This document shows, piece by piece, positions 1 to 19,900 of a stretch of 64,000 nucleotides of DNA. The notes under the pieces were generated by a model. The model was given only the letters and a program-made list of their open reading frames with translations. It was not told the origin of the DNA and made no database searches. This DNA is from Piscicola geometra (taxonomy: Eukaryota > Annelida > Clitellata > Hirudinida > Piscicolidae), in the NCBI GenBank assembly GCA_943735955.1, contig OX030962.1, positions 7,762,462-7,826,461 on the forward strand, in the 5' to 3' direction. The translations under genes were made by a program, and so were the position numbers. Position 1 is the first letter of the stretch; each line of letters begins with the position of its first letter.

Positions 1-1
1 T

Positions 2-292
2 AATGCAATTGATGCTGATGATGGTGATGATGATGATGGGGGTGATGGTGGTGATGATGATGTTGATGCTGATGATGCTGTTGATGCTGATAGTGAGGGT
101 AATGATGATGATGTTGATGGTGATGATGATGATGGTGATGATGTTGATGAAGATGATGTTGATGGTGATGATGTTGATATTGATGATGTTGATGATGGTG
201 ATGGTGATGATGTTGATGGTGATGATGATGGAAATAACATTAATAGTTATGATGACAGCAGGGATGACGATGACATTCAAAAATACAGATAA
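2..292 (+). other. Asp-rich open frame from GAT repeat, possibly a coding exon tail
   Basis: A frame beginning at the window edge stays open to a TAA near 290. It reads as an Asp/Gly/Val-rich acidic stretch and ends in a more complex segment (NNINSYDDSRDDDDIQKYR). The DNA is an imperfect GAT/GGT/GTT trinucleotide array. The DDR exons downstream contain very similar acidic insertions, so this could be an upstream exon of the same gene. It could equally be an untranslated repeat, since a GAT array lacks stops in this frame. No splice signal settles it. Confidence 0.2.
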
Positions 293-5892
<5,600 letters not shown>

Positions 5893-5979
5893 GGTCGTGA
5901 GTTCTGTCCATCCTTCGTGATCGACTACAGACGAGGAAGCGGAGGTTGGAGGAGGCATAAAGATGCGATGGAAACGGAG
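5893..5979 (+). CDS. DDR exon: discoidin domain segment
   Basis: The exon starts after a CATACAG acceptor, ends before GTGGGTGG and is 29 codons in phase 0/0. The translation begins [15 protein letters not shown] and continues with a Trp-Arg-Arg segment. It aligns with the vertebrate DDR strand that follows the GTQGRHAGG loop (GxEFxxxYxxxYSRDGxxW). The donor leads straight into a G-rich, GAT-rich repeat. Confidence 0.72.
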
Positions 5980-8900
5980 GTGGGTGGAGGGTGGTGATGA
6001 TGATGCTTGTGGCTGGGGGGATTGTTGTAGTGGTGGAGGGTGGTGATGTGGGGATGATGATGATGCTTGTGGCTGGGGGGATTGTTGTAGTGGTGGAGGG
6101 TGGTGATGCGGTGATGATGATGCTTGTGGCTGGGGGGATTGTTGTAGTGGTTGTTGGGGTGATGGTTTTTGTTCTGGGGGTGATGATGGCAATTGTGTTG
6201 GTGTTGGTGGTGATAATGATGATGGTAGTTGTGGTTGAATTATAGTGCAGTTGAAAATGATATTGTAATAACTTTTTATAATTTTTGTTTTGTTCACAAC
6301 TTTGGTGCTTAAAGTTTTAGTAGAAGTACAATTGAAGTATGGCATTGTTGAGAAGTGGTGGGTTTTTATGCTGGTAATGTTAGTTCTGGAAAAATAATGG
6401 AAATGTAACGAAAAGATAAATGTGTTCATTTTCACAAATGGCTGAATAACATGACTGATTGACCGGAAAGATAAAGGTTGTCATTTCCAAGCAATTACTC
6501 TAATTGATGCAATCAATCACCCAATTATCTGCGTCTACTCTCAAAAAACTCGTCGCTTGATATATCGATCTAATTAAACAGTCTATACATTTCGCAGATC
6601 TCATCCTGTTATCCCTTTAGTTTAATTCACGGTTTGAATAAACACTCATCCATTCAACACCTATCCATTCAATTAACACCCATTCATTCAATTAACACCC
6701 TTTCATTCAATTAACACCCAATCATTCAATTAACACCATTTCAATCCATTTCTTTTCAATTTAAATTAATTCGTGAATCAAACTTTTATTAAGCCTTGCA
6801 ATTGATGGTTTAAAACTATAAATTGAACTAAAAAGACGTGGATTTGAATTTTGCGCATCGCTACATGTAATTTGAAACTTTGTCGATAAAATGGTTTCCT
6901 TGTTGAGAATGTGTAATCAGCTCCTGTGAAGGTATCTTTAAAAGATCCGTATGGATTAAATGAAAAAATAAAAATTCAAGTTTTTAAATAAGTTTAATTA
7001 ATAAACAAAAAGTTGATTTTAAAAATTGATTTCAAATAAATGAAAACATTAAATATAAATATTTACCTAAAGAAAATTCATTCAAAGAAAAAAAAATTTA
7101 ATTTATTATTTGAATACACTTTGTAAAGATTTTCAAGTTTCATTTTAAGTCATCCATCTCATCTTATCTAAAAACAAAATAAAGTTTAAAACATTTAGTT
7201 TTGGTTTGATCTACATTTTAATCCACTACTTGATTCTTTTCAATGATTCAAAATTAAATTTCTTGTTTGATCTTGTTTAATTTTTTTCGAATTTTATTTC
7301 CAGCTCCATCCGTCTTTCTGCCCTATTTTTATCAGATACTTACTAGCATCTACTTAAAAATTACTATAACTATCATCATCATCATCTTTGCGGCCATCAT
7401 CATTATCATTACCATCTTGCTCTTTCAAGTCTTTCGTCAAACCGCTGTTATCTTAATCACCAGCAGCCATTCTCATCAATCTTTTTACAATCAAAATACT
7501 CACCACCACCATCATACCCCCATCATCATCATCATCATCATCCTCACCATCATCATCCTACCACCCTCATCATCCTCATCATCAACGACATCATCATCAT
7601 CGTCATCATAATCATCATCTACTCACTCCCATGCTGATTCGGAGCACTAAAGCTTGTAGCTGCAGTCATTACTCCATTTTATTTTCTTACTTCCTTCGCC
7701 TTCTTAGCAATTCCAACCACTCCTTCGCACAGAATTCACTTTTATTAAAGAAACGAATAGGAAAGTTGAAATCGAACGAATAACGAATTGAACTTTTACT
7801 AAATGGTATTTTGAAAAAAAATTATTTTAAGTTTCTGAAAAATTAGTTAGTATTATTTTAAAGTTAAATATAAAATTAGATTCGTTATTTATTAGATCAA
7901 ATATCGTCTAAATGACGGTTTGTATTAAATTAACTGTATTTTTTTATTATATATATTTTAATCGTAAATGAACAACTGGCCAGATATCCACAAACATAGA
8001 ATACTAAATGAATTAATTATTTATATTGGAAAATTAATGTAAGCTCCATCTTACATTGCATTCCACAACATCAAACTATCCCAAAAGATTCTGCCAGGAA
8101 ACACAGACACGGTGACAGCCAAAATGACCTGGTTACAAACCTGGATCACAGCGTCGGAGCTTCGAATCTTGCCTTACGCAGAAGAGAAAACCGCTGTTTG
8201 TTTGAGATTTGAGCTGTACGGTTGTGGAAGAACAGGTCGGTGTGTTTGGGCATTTGTTGGTGATTTGATCGGCGTTGATGCAAATTTCCGCGTATTGTTT
8301 CTAGGTGTGGCTGTGGTGTAGTTTCAAAGCTAGTGATTTGATTTCATGTTTCGATGGAATTTTGTGTATTTTTTTGTGTATTTTTGATAAATTGAGGTTG
8401 TAGAACAAAATGTGGCAAACATAAACGCCCAGTATGATTTGTGGAGTTATTTTTCTGAAACTTATAAATGTCGATAGTGGATGATTTAAGCGGGATGGCT
8501 TGGTGGTTAGAATATCGTTTCAATAGGTATAAAAACAATATGTAGAAAAACGATTAAATAAACTGTAAAATAATTATTTATAAAAAAATAGATTGAAACT
8601 AAGGATTTTTCGGTTAAAATTACTATTTTTCCGTGAAGATCTTTTACTACTAATGAATGTCACGCTTGAAAGATCGGCAAGATAACGCCTTTTAAATTAG
8701 ATAGGTGTTTGTAACTTAATTAAACTCAAACTCCACGATCGCCTTAGCTCGTGTTACAACCAATGTCAGTGGGAAAAAAAAGTTTCTGCAAGCCACAACA
8801 GAGAAGGCCTGATGGATGGGAGAGACGTTGCGACGTTGATTGACAAATTACTTTGGGAGTTGGTAAATGAACGGGTTAATGGATGAGGAAGTGGATGGAT

Positions 8901-11900
8901 GGATGAATGGAAGGATTGATGATGAATGAATGGAAGGATTGATGGTGAATGAATGGAAGGATTGATGGTGAATGAATGGATGGATGAATGAATAAATGGA
9001 TGGATGGAAGAATGAATAATGAGATGAATAAATAGAGTGGTGGACAAACAGATAAAGGAGTATGGAGATAGAAAGATGCTTTAAATGGGAGTTGAAAATG
9101 TAAACATTTTAAGTTTTATGGATAGGTACAGAAAATTGTTTGTGTCTTAAAAAATAAATAGTTGAAAAATTAATGAAAAAATATAAATAATTGATAACTC
9201 ATTAATTTACTTGCTCGACTTAATGTGAAAATATATTGATAAATAGATCAATAAACGGATGATTGAGTAGAGGAATCGATTTGTGGGTTATAAAATGAAA
9301 TTGATGAAATGATGAATAAATGGATGAATTGATGGATGAATTGATGGATGAATGGATGGATGAATTGATGGATGAAATGATGGATGAATGGGTGAATGGA
9401 TGAATTGATGGATGAATGGATGAGTTGATGGATGAATGGATGGATGAATTGATGGATGAAATGATGGATAAATGGATGAATTGATGGATGAATTGATGGA
9501 CGAATGGATGAATTGATGGATGAATTGATGGATAAATGGATGAATTGATGGATGAATTGATGGACGAATGGATGAATTGATGGATGAATTGATGGATGAA
9601 TTGATGGATAAATTGTTGGATGAATTGATGGATGAATTGATGGATGAATTAATAGATGAATTGATGGATGAATTGATGGATGAATTGATTGATGAATTGA
9701 TGGATGAATTGATGGATGAATTGATGGATGAATTGATGGATGAATTGATGAATTGATGGATGAAGGGATGGATGAATTGATTGATGAATTAATGGATGAA
9801 TTGATGTATGAATTGATGGATGAATTGATGGATGAATTGATGGATGAATTGATGGATGAATTGATGCATGAATTGATGCATGACTTGATGCATGAATTGA
9901 TGCATGAATTGATGCATGAATTGATGCATGACTTGATGCATGAATTGATGCATGAATTGATGCATGAATTGATGCATGAATTGATGCATGAATTGATGGA
10001 TGAATTGATGGATGAATTGATGGATGAATTTATGGATGAATTAATGGATGAATTAATGGATGAATTGATGGATGGATTGAAGAATGAATTGATGCATGAA
10101 TTGATGGACAAACTGTTGGATGAATGGATGAAGTGATTGATGAATTAATGAATTAATGGATGAATTGATGAATGAAATAATTGATTAAATGATGAATGAA
10201 GGATGAGTTGAAAAAGAAAAAAACTTATTCAAATAGACATTTTTTATTGCATTTATATATTCAAAAGTACAGACCACAAAAATGGTAATAAAATCAAAAC
10301 AGCCATAAAAAACCTAAACTGAAAACTCCTATTTTAGTTCTTCATAGTTTTTTATTTTTATATACTTAGGATCAGAAAAATGTTTTTGGAAAAAGTCTGA
10401 ATGGTGATGAGTTGATGGCAGATGGGTGGAATTGGATGAGATTATGAGTAGCCAACTAATAGGATACGTGGATGAATTCCTGGATGGGAAGTGGATTTTT
10501 GAATTCATAATTGCAAAAAAAATTTGGTGAAAAAAGAAATGACAAAGAATTATTTGAAAATATAATTAACTGACAGATGAATGGAATAAATGATGCATTG
10601 GTAAATGGTTGAATATGGAGATAGATAGTGGATTGTTTAGTGAAAAAAAAGATGAATGATGAAGATAAAAGGTTTTGGATAGAGGAAAACAAGAAGATTG
10701 ATGGAAAGTTATAAAAGATGAATATCAAAATGACACGAATAGATTGATGGATGCGTCTTCAGAGTCTTAAAAGACAAAATAATTGTGAAGTTGTTTGAAT
10801 TTTTACTGTCATAAAAGATAGATAAACGCTTGAAGAGAGACGAAATTCATTTTAATAATAATAATTAATTAATTTTTAAATAGAAAAACAAAAGTAATGC
10901 TCAATTTATTTAATAGTTCTTTGAGACGGTGAAAGTATTGGAGAAAGTAATAGAAAATGAGAAAAATATAATTAATTTCTATAAAATATGAATTATCATT
11001 AATGATAATACAAATTTAAATAAGAATAAATTTGAAAAAATAAATATTTAAATATTTAAAAATAATAAATACGACAAAAACTCTACAGATGGACTCCTTT
11101 CTTACTCTTGCCTCGATGGCCATGGAGTCTACAAAGACCACACCTACGATGGCCTTCGGTGGAGTGGTGATGATGATGATGCAGTTGATGATGATGATGA
11201 TGATGATCAAGATGATGAGGATGCTGATGATGATGATAAGGCTGATGAGATGGTTAGAAACAAAGAAACAAAAACTATGTACAACAACAATGAAAACAGC
11301 AGTAACAATGCCTACACCCAACGACATCCCAACAAGCACCCCCACGTGACACGGGTCAAAGGTCACGGGGAGGTCATACAAAAGCGTAATGGCGTCTTGA
11401 GACAGGGCTTAGGACTTTTAACTGACCTGATTACCTTCAACTTGAATACGTCATTATCGACCTTATTTTTGTCTCCATCATCCTCATCACCATCATCATC
11501 ATCGTCATTTTTTCCATCATCATCATCGTCATCATCCCTTCCCTTACCGTCTTCATCCTTTTCAACACTTTCTTCCCGTCAACCGTTTGTAGCGTGGAAT
11601 AGAAGAATGATTCACTTACCATTTTTGAAATCATCATTGTGTAATAAATCATCATCATTACCGTCATTATCATCACCATCATCACCATCATCATCATCTT
11701 TTAATAATTCTTTAAACAAAAGTGTCTATATGCCACCAATAGCTTCCACATCATCATCATCACCCAAAAAACTATCATCAACATCACTAATACCATCATC
11801 ATCAGCACTAGACCACGTTAAAATATATTTCAATTTTGAAGGCATTAAGATCTTTGAATCTATTACTCTTCACTTTGTGAGTAACTATCATCAGCATCTC

Positions 11901-13880
11901 CAGCATCATCATCATCATCAGCAGTCCCAACATCATCATCATCATCATATACGATACAACCATCATCTTCCTTCTATCTCTCAACGTTTCAATGAAGATG
12001 AAGAAGATGATGTTGATGCTGATTCTGATCATGATCGTGATAATAATGATGATAAACAAAATTTGAATAAAAAGAAAAAAATTGAAAATAAAAACAAAAT
12101 TAAGAAAAACACAAACATTTACAAACTTCTAAATAAGCGCTCTTACAATGTGGGAAAGAAAAATGAAAAAGGTGTTGACCAAAAATTACAAAACCACGGT
12201 TCTAAAAGTTATAATCTTAGAAACAAAAATACGAACGATCGCAATAAAAGCAATCTAAAAAAAGATAAAGAAAATCATTCAAAAATCAGGTATAAAAAAA
12301 CTCATGACAAAATCAAAAATCAAAACAACAAACGCCATAAAAACAACATCAAAAGCCACAAAAATGCTTCAAAAAACATTAACTGGAAAAATGAACGCCT
12401 AGGAGAGGCCATTTCCAACCTTTCCATGCGCTCTAACTCCCACCTTTACGAGGCTCGTGAGAGGAAAAACACAACGAGAGAGCCTGGTGGGCGCAACCAC
12501 TACCACGCCCAGAATCAACTTCACAACCACGTCCACCATTCACTCCACCACAGCCGTCATCGTTCCAACTGCATCCAACATCACCACAACCACCATCGTC
12601 ACAACCACACTCATCTGAATCTCCCTTCCTGCAGTCGTGGTGTCTTGTTGTTTGACACCCGAGTTAGGAAACACCACCGCAGTAAACGACAATCCATCCA
12701 CAGCTTCCGAGAGAATCATATGAAAAATGTTCGTCCTTTTCAAAAATATCTCCACAATAAACTTCACAGCAACTACAACCACGATTATCACATCTTGAAG
12801 CACAGAAGCAACAACGAAAACAACAACTACACAAAGCACTACATTAACAACCCAAGCAACCATTCCTACTCTAACAACAATCACAACTACAACAACAACT
12901 ACTTTCTTTATGACATTGAGAACGATAAAGAAGAGATTAATGGTGTGAAAGAGTATGCTCTTGGTGATGATGTTGTTGTTGATGAGGATGATGATGAGAA
13001 TGATGATGAAGAAGATGATGATGATGATGAGGATGATGTTATTGTTGATGTTGTTGATGAAGATGATGATGAAGATGATGGTGGTAGTGGTCTTGAAAAT
13101 TACGAAGATGACGACGATAAAGTTAATTATGATGATGATGCTAGTGTTTTGAATTCAGAAGCTAATAGATACATGGTTTATGAGGGTGGAGGTGTGAAGA
13201 CTACTAAAGATGCTGAAATAAACAATAGCATCAACAATCTGCAACATCACTTTAATAAAAATTATACTAAAAAAAATCCTAACATACATTTAAATAATAA
13301 AAATAATAACACTAAGACAGAAAGTGTTAATAAGGATAAAAAAGATAATAAAAATAATAATAAAAATAATAATAATAAAAACAACAATAAGCTTGATACT
13401 CAGCACCTCATTTTTGATCACAGTCTTCCGAGCGAGGTGCAAGTGTTTTGCAGGAGCAGGAAAAACGGGAAAAAGAAAAAAGATTTTCAAAAAAATAATA
13501 ACAAGAATTTGAATGATTATATGAATAAAAATATAACAAATAATTTGACGAGTAAAACATCGATTAAAAACGGGATAAATAAAAATTATGAAATTAATTA
13601 TAATAATAGTAATAAAAATATTTTCTTGAATAACCATTCTCTTCTGAAGCGAGTGAACTCAAAGAATAATAATTCATACAAGATTCCCAAACAAGGAGAC
13701 AAAAATTTTTTAGAAAAAATATATATAAGGCCAAATATGGTAATTTTGGCTTCAAAGGAGAATATGAAAGGCAACATTTTGAACATAAAACTACATTCGG
13801 AAAACATTTATAAAAACAATGGAAATATTAGTAGTGGTAGTAATAGTAGTAGTAGCAGTGGTGGTAGTAGTAGTGGTGGC

Positions 13881-13920
<40 letters not shown>

Positions 13921-16900
13921 TAAATTATGATGGTTTTGCTAGTTCGAACACAAGTAGTTACAGAGTTGTGGAGAACGAAATAAAAGAAAAAACAAATAGT
14001 GGTAACAGTAAAATAAAAATAGATAATAATGATAATAATAATAAAGCTTATGATGATGATGGAAAGGCCATCTTACCCTTGAAAAATAACAAAAGTCACG
14101 TTGTGATAGGTGGTGATGATAGTAGTTTCAACAACCTTTTTAATAAAAGGCATTTACACGAAAGTAACAACTATAATAACCCCAATAACAGCATTATAAG
14201 TAGCAGTATTGAAACAAGTGATAACAATAACAATAAAAACAATAATCAAAATAATAATAATCAGAATAATAATAGAATAAGAAGAAGCAAACAGAAGATG
14301 GAGCTCAAAGCCTATTTGAAAGGGGGTGCGTGCGTGGGCGACAAGTTGGTGGTGGTGTTGTTCTTCAATCAAGTCTCAGAATGGATTTCGTTGAGTGAAG
14401 TTACCTTCGAGAATGGTTTGTTGAAGTTGCTAGTGTTGTTGGTGCTGTGTTTTTTGTGTGCTGTTGATGGTGCCAGTGTTGTAGTTGCTAGTGTTTTTTA
14501 TGCTGTTGTTAATGTTGTCTGTAGAAAAAAACAATAGTTTGCTAATTCATTGTAGCTAAAATTGCAATTAAATTTTTATTATTATTTTGAAACAATTATT
14601 TTTTACATTTAGAAAAATTGAAATTTTTAGTTTGAAAAAAACCTATGCTTTTTTAAATTTTGGAAATTAATTCGAAGGCCTTCTCTAGCAAATACAATAT
14701 GATGAAATGCGATAAAGGAAAAACAAAAAAACTCAAACTATTTTCGAAAGTATTAATTATTTTAAAAAATAGCTTAATAAAAAGTTAGACATTTTTCAGT
14801 CGATGAAAAAAAATTAATTAAACTGGGAAAAGAGTTAAACGAGTTTCCTTCTTCTTGTTTGTTGAATGTCTCTTTTTCATGCAGTGCACCTATCATTTAT
14901 CGCCTCAAATTATACGCTAAATTCCTGGAAGAAGTAAGAAGGGGTGCCTTTAAATTACCTCTATTTGGTGTACTTTACAGCGCCTCAGAGGCTCAGTGCG
15001 GAGGTGTGTTTTGGCGGTGTTGCTGGTGAATGTTGATGTGGTTTGTTGCGGAATGTTGTTGTGTTTTATTGCGGAATGTTGTTGTGGTTTGTTGGTGTAT
15101 TTTTGACGGTAGTTAGAAAAATCCCGATTATTTCTATAAAAAATGTTAATGTTTAAAAATGCTGTAGATTAATAAAATAATTGGTGGTATTTAAACATTT
15201 TTTTTATTTTAAAGAATTTATTATACATTTAAAAATGTGTTTTCCACTCACAGAAGACTATATAGTAAATGGCACGTCGGCAAACCAAAAAAGCAATGAC
15301 AACTTTGAAAAGGTCAAAAACCAAGTCGGTCAAATCCGTAGCAAAAACGAGAAAAATAGAGATAATGATGAATATGATGATGTTGGTAATGATGGAGATG
15401 ATGAGGATGGTGATGATGATGGTGATGATGAGGATGGTGATGAGGACGACGAAATGGAACAAAGTGGAGACATGGGTGACGACTTGAAAAACAAAGCAAA
15501 AGGCAAGCATATTCACGATGATGAAGACGACGAGAAAGATGATGAAGAGGACTATGAAGATGATAATGATGATGATAATGATTTTTTAATAAGAAGATTT
15601 TTTGAGGATGAAAGGTTTTATGAAGATGGTAAGTTTTTGTGTGTTTTTTCATGTGATTTTTGCTTTATTTTTTAGAGTTTGCTAGAGTTTAGTTTTTGTT
15701 AAAATTTCCTTATTATTTGAATTTATTAGATATTGACTCATTACATTTTTAGTTTTATAATCTATCTATTTTAATTGCTTCATAGTTATTCGTATTTGCG
15801 TGACTTGAAAAATATCTGCATAGAATTTCGCACTTAAACCTTGTTTAAGATGTTTTAAAATTTATTTTGTAAAAAGATGAATAAAATTTTATTTTTTCAC
15901 AAGTTTTAAACTTGTTTATTCACATCTTAAAATTAAATTTCACGCAGTCTCAATTTCGAACAAAAACTCTGAAAAAGAGAAAACAAAAAACAAAAAAATG
16001 GTCAGTAAAGAACCGATGCTAAGAAATCATGATAAATCTAAAACAAAAAACAAAAATACTAAAGATAATGACATTTTTGAGACAGAATTGGTTTCTGGCA
16101 AGGGTAATAGTGAAGAAAAAAAAGAATTCACAAATCTTTTGTTTTTCAATAAGACAAAAATCACAAAAGAAAACAAATTAAAAATTAAACTAGAGAATAA
16201 AATAATTTTGTCATATAAAAACAACAACATCAACAGCAGTAATCATTCAAATAATAAACAATACAAAACCCATAAAAATGTAAACAACACTTTTAAAAGT
16301 CTCAACCACACAAAAAAGTTTAACACCAACAACCACAAAAACAACAACATTTCCCACAAACAACTTGAAGAAAACAACAAAAACGTCACTAAAACCCCAA
16401 AAGTGAACAACGGCTCAAACAACAACAGCGATGATGACGCAATCAAGGACTACCACGTGATCGACTTGTACAATGATTACGTCACACTTCCCGCCAAACT
16501 ACCCTCCAACTATTTCCTCTTCATTTTACTCTTTCTCCTTCTTTTCTTCATCGTCTCGTCTCTTCTATTCATCGTCTTCTTCTTCCGGTGAGAAAAAAGG
16601 TTTTGGTATATTCATGAATTGTTGAATACATAACTACCTAGATTAAAAGTCACACAAACAAACAAACAAACGAACAAACAAACAAACGAACAAACAAACA
16701 AACAAACAAACAAACAAACGAACGAACACACACACACACATGCTATCGTTTATTTCTATATATAGTTCTATAATAAAACGAGATTTAAAGGCGTTGCTTT
16801 TGCGTGCCTCTTCCAAGAAAGCGTCCACTCGATGAATTTACAAGAGCCACTAAGCGATCATCAGCTCACGAAGACACGATTTCCAAATCAAAGCGGAACG

Positions 16901-19900
16901 TTTAAAGCACTTGACGTCTTTCAGAACGCTGAAACTGCAGAAGATTTATGGTCTGAGTAGGCGCTTATGCTTTAGAATTGAACCAACAACCAACTGCCCA
17001 GCCACCGCAAGCAAACCACACAATTCAGACATCACACTACCGCCAGTACAATTGAAAGCAACCTGCTTTTTAGCTTAACTAAAGCGCCTCAACAACAATT
17101 AAGCCCCGAAACTCTTGCCAACTACGACCATCCCACAACCACCGCAGAGTGAAAAAGTACTGCACCAGCACCACCACTGCTTCCTTTCCCTTCTTCCTCC
17201 TCAAACGACCCTTCTCAAGGTCACACCGCGTGACCTATGACCTCGGTGACTTGACCCTCACCTTGACCAATGGTAGCGTCTTCATTAAGAAAGACTCTGG
17301 AAGTGGTAATAGTAATTGTGGTGCTGGTGGTGTTAGTGGAAGTGTTGGAGGTAGCAATAATAATTTTGGAAAAACCAACGATAGTGTAGGCAGTAAGGGT
17401 GGTGATAGTAGTAGGTATTTTGAAGGTAATAATGGTGGATGTGGAAATACTATCAGAGAAAGTAGTTGTACGGTCAATAAAGGAAAGGGTGGTCAAGATG
17501 CTGGTGATGATATTAGTGAAGTTGGGAAGGTTTGTGATGCTGACAGTAAAACTGATAATATTAATCTGGGAAAAGAGAGCAGTGATGGAGATGGTGTTGG
17601 TAGAAAAAAGGGTGATGATGAGGATGATAGTTATAAAAAGGGTGGTGATGATGAGGATGATAGTAACAAGAAGGTATCAACTCAGCAGAAAAAAAATTGG
17701 CAAACAGAAAAAAAACTTGTTAGATGCTTGTACAGCAAACTGAATGAAAGGTTGCTCAAAAGTTTCGCCACAAGTTCTAAGTGTTTGCTCAACAACAACA
17801 ACCACAGCATCAACAATAACATTAACCACAACAAAAACCAAAACAACAACAATAATAAAAACACCAACAACAGCAACAACTTAATTAGAACTAATTCAAG
17901 CAACACCACTTCTACAACTGCCATCACAAACCAGAACAACAACACATCTAATGAGTTTTGTCACGAAAAAAATCATTTTATTACTAATAAAAATTCCAAC
18001 AACAAGACAAACGATCATTATGCCGCCACTAACAACACAAACACAAACACCTACACACCCACCAACAACACACCCAACACCAACACATCCACCAACATCA
18101 ACACATCCACCAACACCAACATCAACACATCCACAAACGAACTTTCTTATTTCAGCTCCACACAAGTTAAAGGTCATGCAAATGCCGTCCATCCCTGCCA
18201 CGGTGACTCTAATTCTCCTCAAAAGTTACAAAATAACAGCATCATTAAACAAAGTAAAATCAGCAATAACAACATTAATAGCACTATTAACAACAACGAC
18301 AACAGTTACACTAACGACAACAACAACTTTTCTACAAATAACGACAATGCAAATAATCTAAATAATAATAATAAAACAAATTTGAGTATGAAAAAAAATA
18401 GGAGCAAAATCGCTAAAAGTGAACTGAAAAGGAACATCTACAATTACGACTTCTACAGTATCGGTACGCCAAACAAGAGGAACAATCATTCAATCCAAAA
18501 CAACAAAAACACAAACAACTTTTGTTCTACAAATAATACTAAAAATATTAACAGTAATAATTATTATAATAATAATTTTAATAATAATAATTTCAGTAAA
18601 AACAAGGATAATAAGATGTGTAACCATAATTGCAACAGCAGCATCGACATAAAAGAAAGCATAGATGAAGTCATAAACAGCATTATCACAAGCAGTATTA
18701 GTGCAAAGACTCTAAATAGCCTTCATAATAAAACAAACAACAACAATCAAAGCAAAAACAAAAAAAATAATGATAATGCAAACAATATCAATAACCCTGA
18801 TGCAACATTTAACAGCCGAGTAACATGTACTAACAACAGCCATAACAACAGTAAAAGGTTTTTTAGTGAGAGTAGTTGTAATGATAGAATAGGTAGTGGT
18901 GGTGCTAGTATTAGTAGCAGCCACTGCAGTATTCCAAGAAATAACTGCAAGAGGCGTTTCAGTAGTTGTAGTAGCAGCGTCGAATACACACACAAAAACA
19001 ACAACAACAACAACAACTACAACTATAGTAGTAGTTGTGACACCAGCAACAACACTGAAATCAACAAACGCAACCACAGTAGTAAAGATATAGGTAGTAA
19101 CAGTAGTAGTAACAAAAGTGACAAGAACAGGAGAGGGATTGAGTTGATGAGTGGAAGTACAAGAAAAGAACATTTAAAAAGAGAGGAAAATGAAGTCAAA
19201 GGACGAATGAAAAAACATGGAAAAGGAAATCGGAAAGAGGTGGAGGCAATCGAAAAAATGAGTGAGAGAGAGAAAAGTGGAAATTTCAAAGAAGTAGGCA
19301 AGGATAAATGGAAGGTGAAGGAATTGAACACGGGTCTGCTGGGGGTGATTGAAGGAGATGGTTGTTTGTTGGCGTGTGCTGATGATGAAAATATAAAGAG
19401 TAATGACGATATTGTTAGTTCTGATGACAATGGCGATGATGACGAAGTTGACTTTGATTATGGTGACTCTACTGACATTAATTGTATTCCCTGGGGAGAA
19501 AAGAGTGGAAAGGTGGATGCTTGTCTGGGCGATAGAGAACTCTCAGATGGAGAACTTGCAATCAAAGTGGTTTTTCAACATAAAAATGTTCACGCTTCAT
19601 CTCAGCAAACAGAACGGCGCCAAAAACAGCTCCCAACACCGCAACAACAACATTTTATTCCACTCAATTCACGAAGGCATTACAGGAAAGAACAAGAGCA
19701 AATCTTCAACCCCCCGACCCCTCTCCATCACAAAAACTTCACGTACGAAGATTTCGTTAAAGAGCCCAGCAAGGACAGTCTGCTGAACCACGTTAATATA
19801 AGCCACTTTTGCACCAGACTCTTCAGTAACCAGCCAGTCAACCCTTCCATCAAACAGGCACGCGTCTCACCGAGCATAAATTCTTTTTTTCCAATTCTCT

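Noticed and set aside
9248..10136. Repeat frames MDEL, MHEL and IHQF
   Set aside because: 12-bp satellite inside a DDR intron.
9300..10140. CRISPR-like regular array
   Set aside because: Units are contiguous with no unique spacers; this is a eukaryotic satellite.
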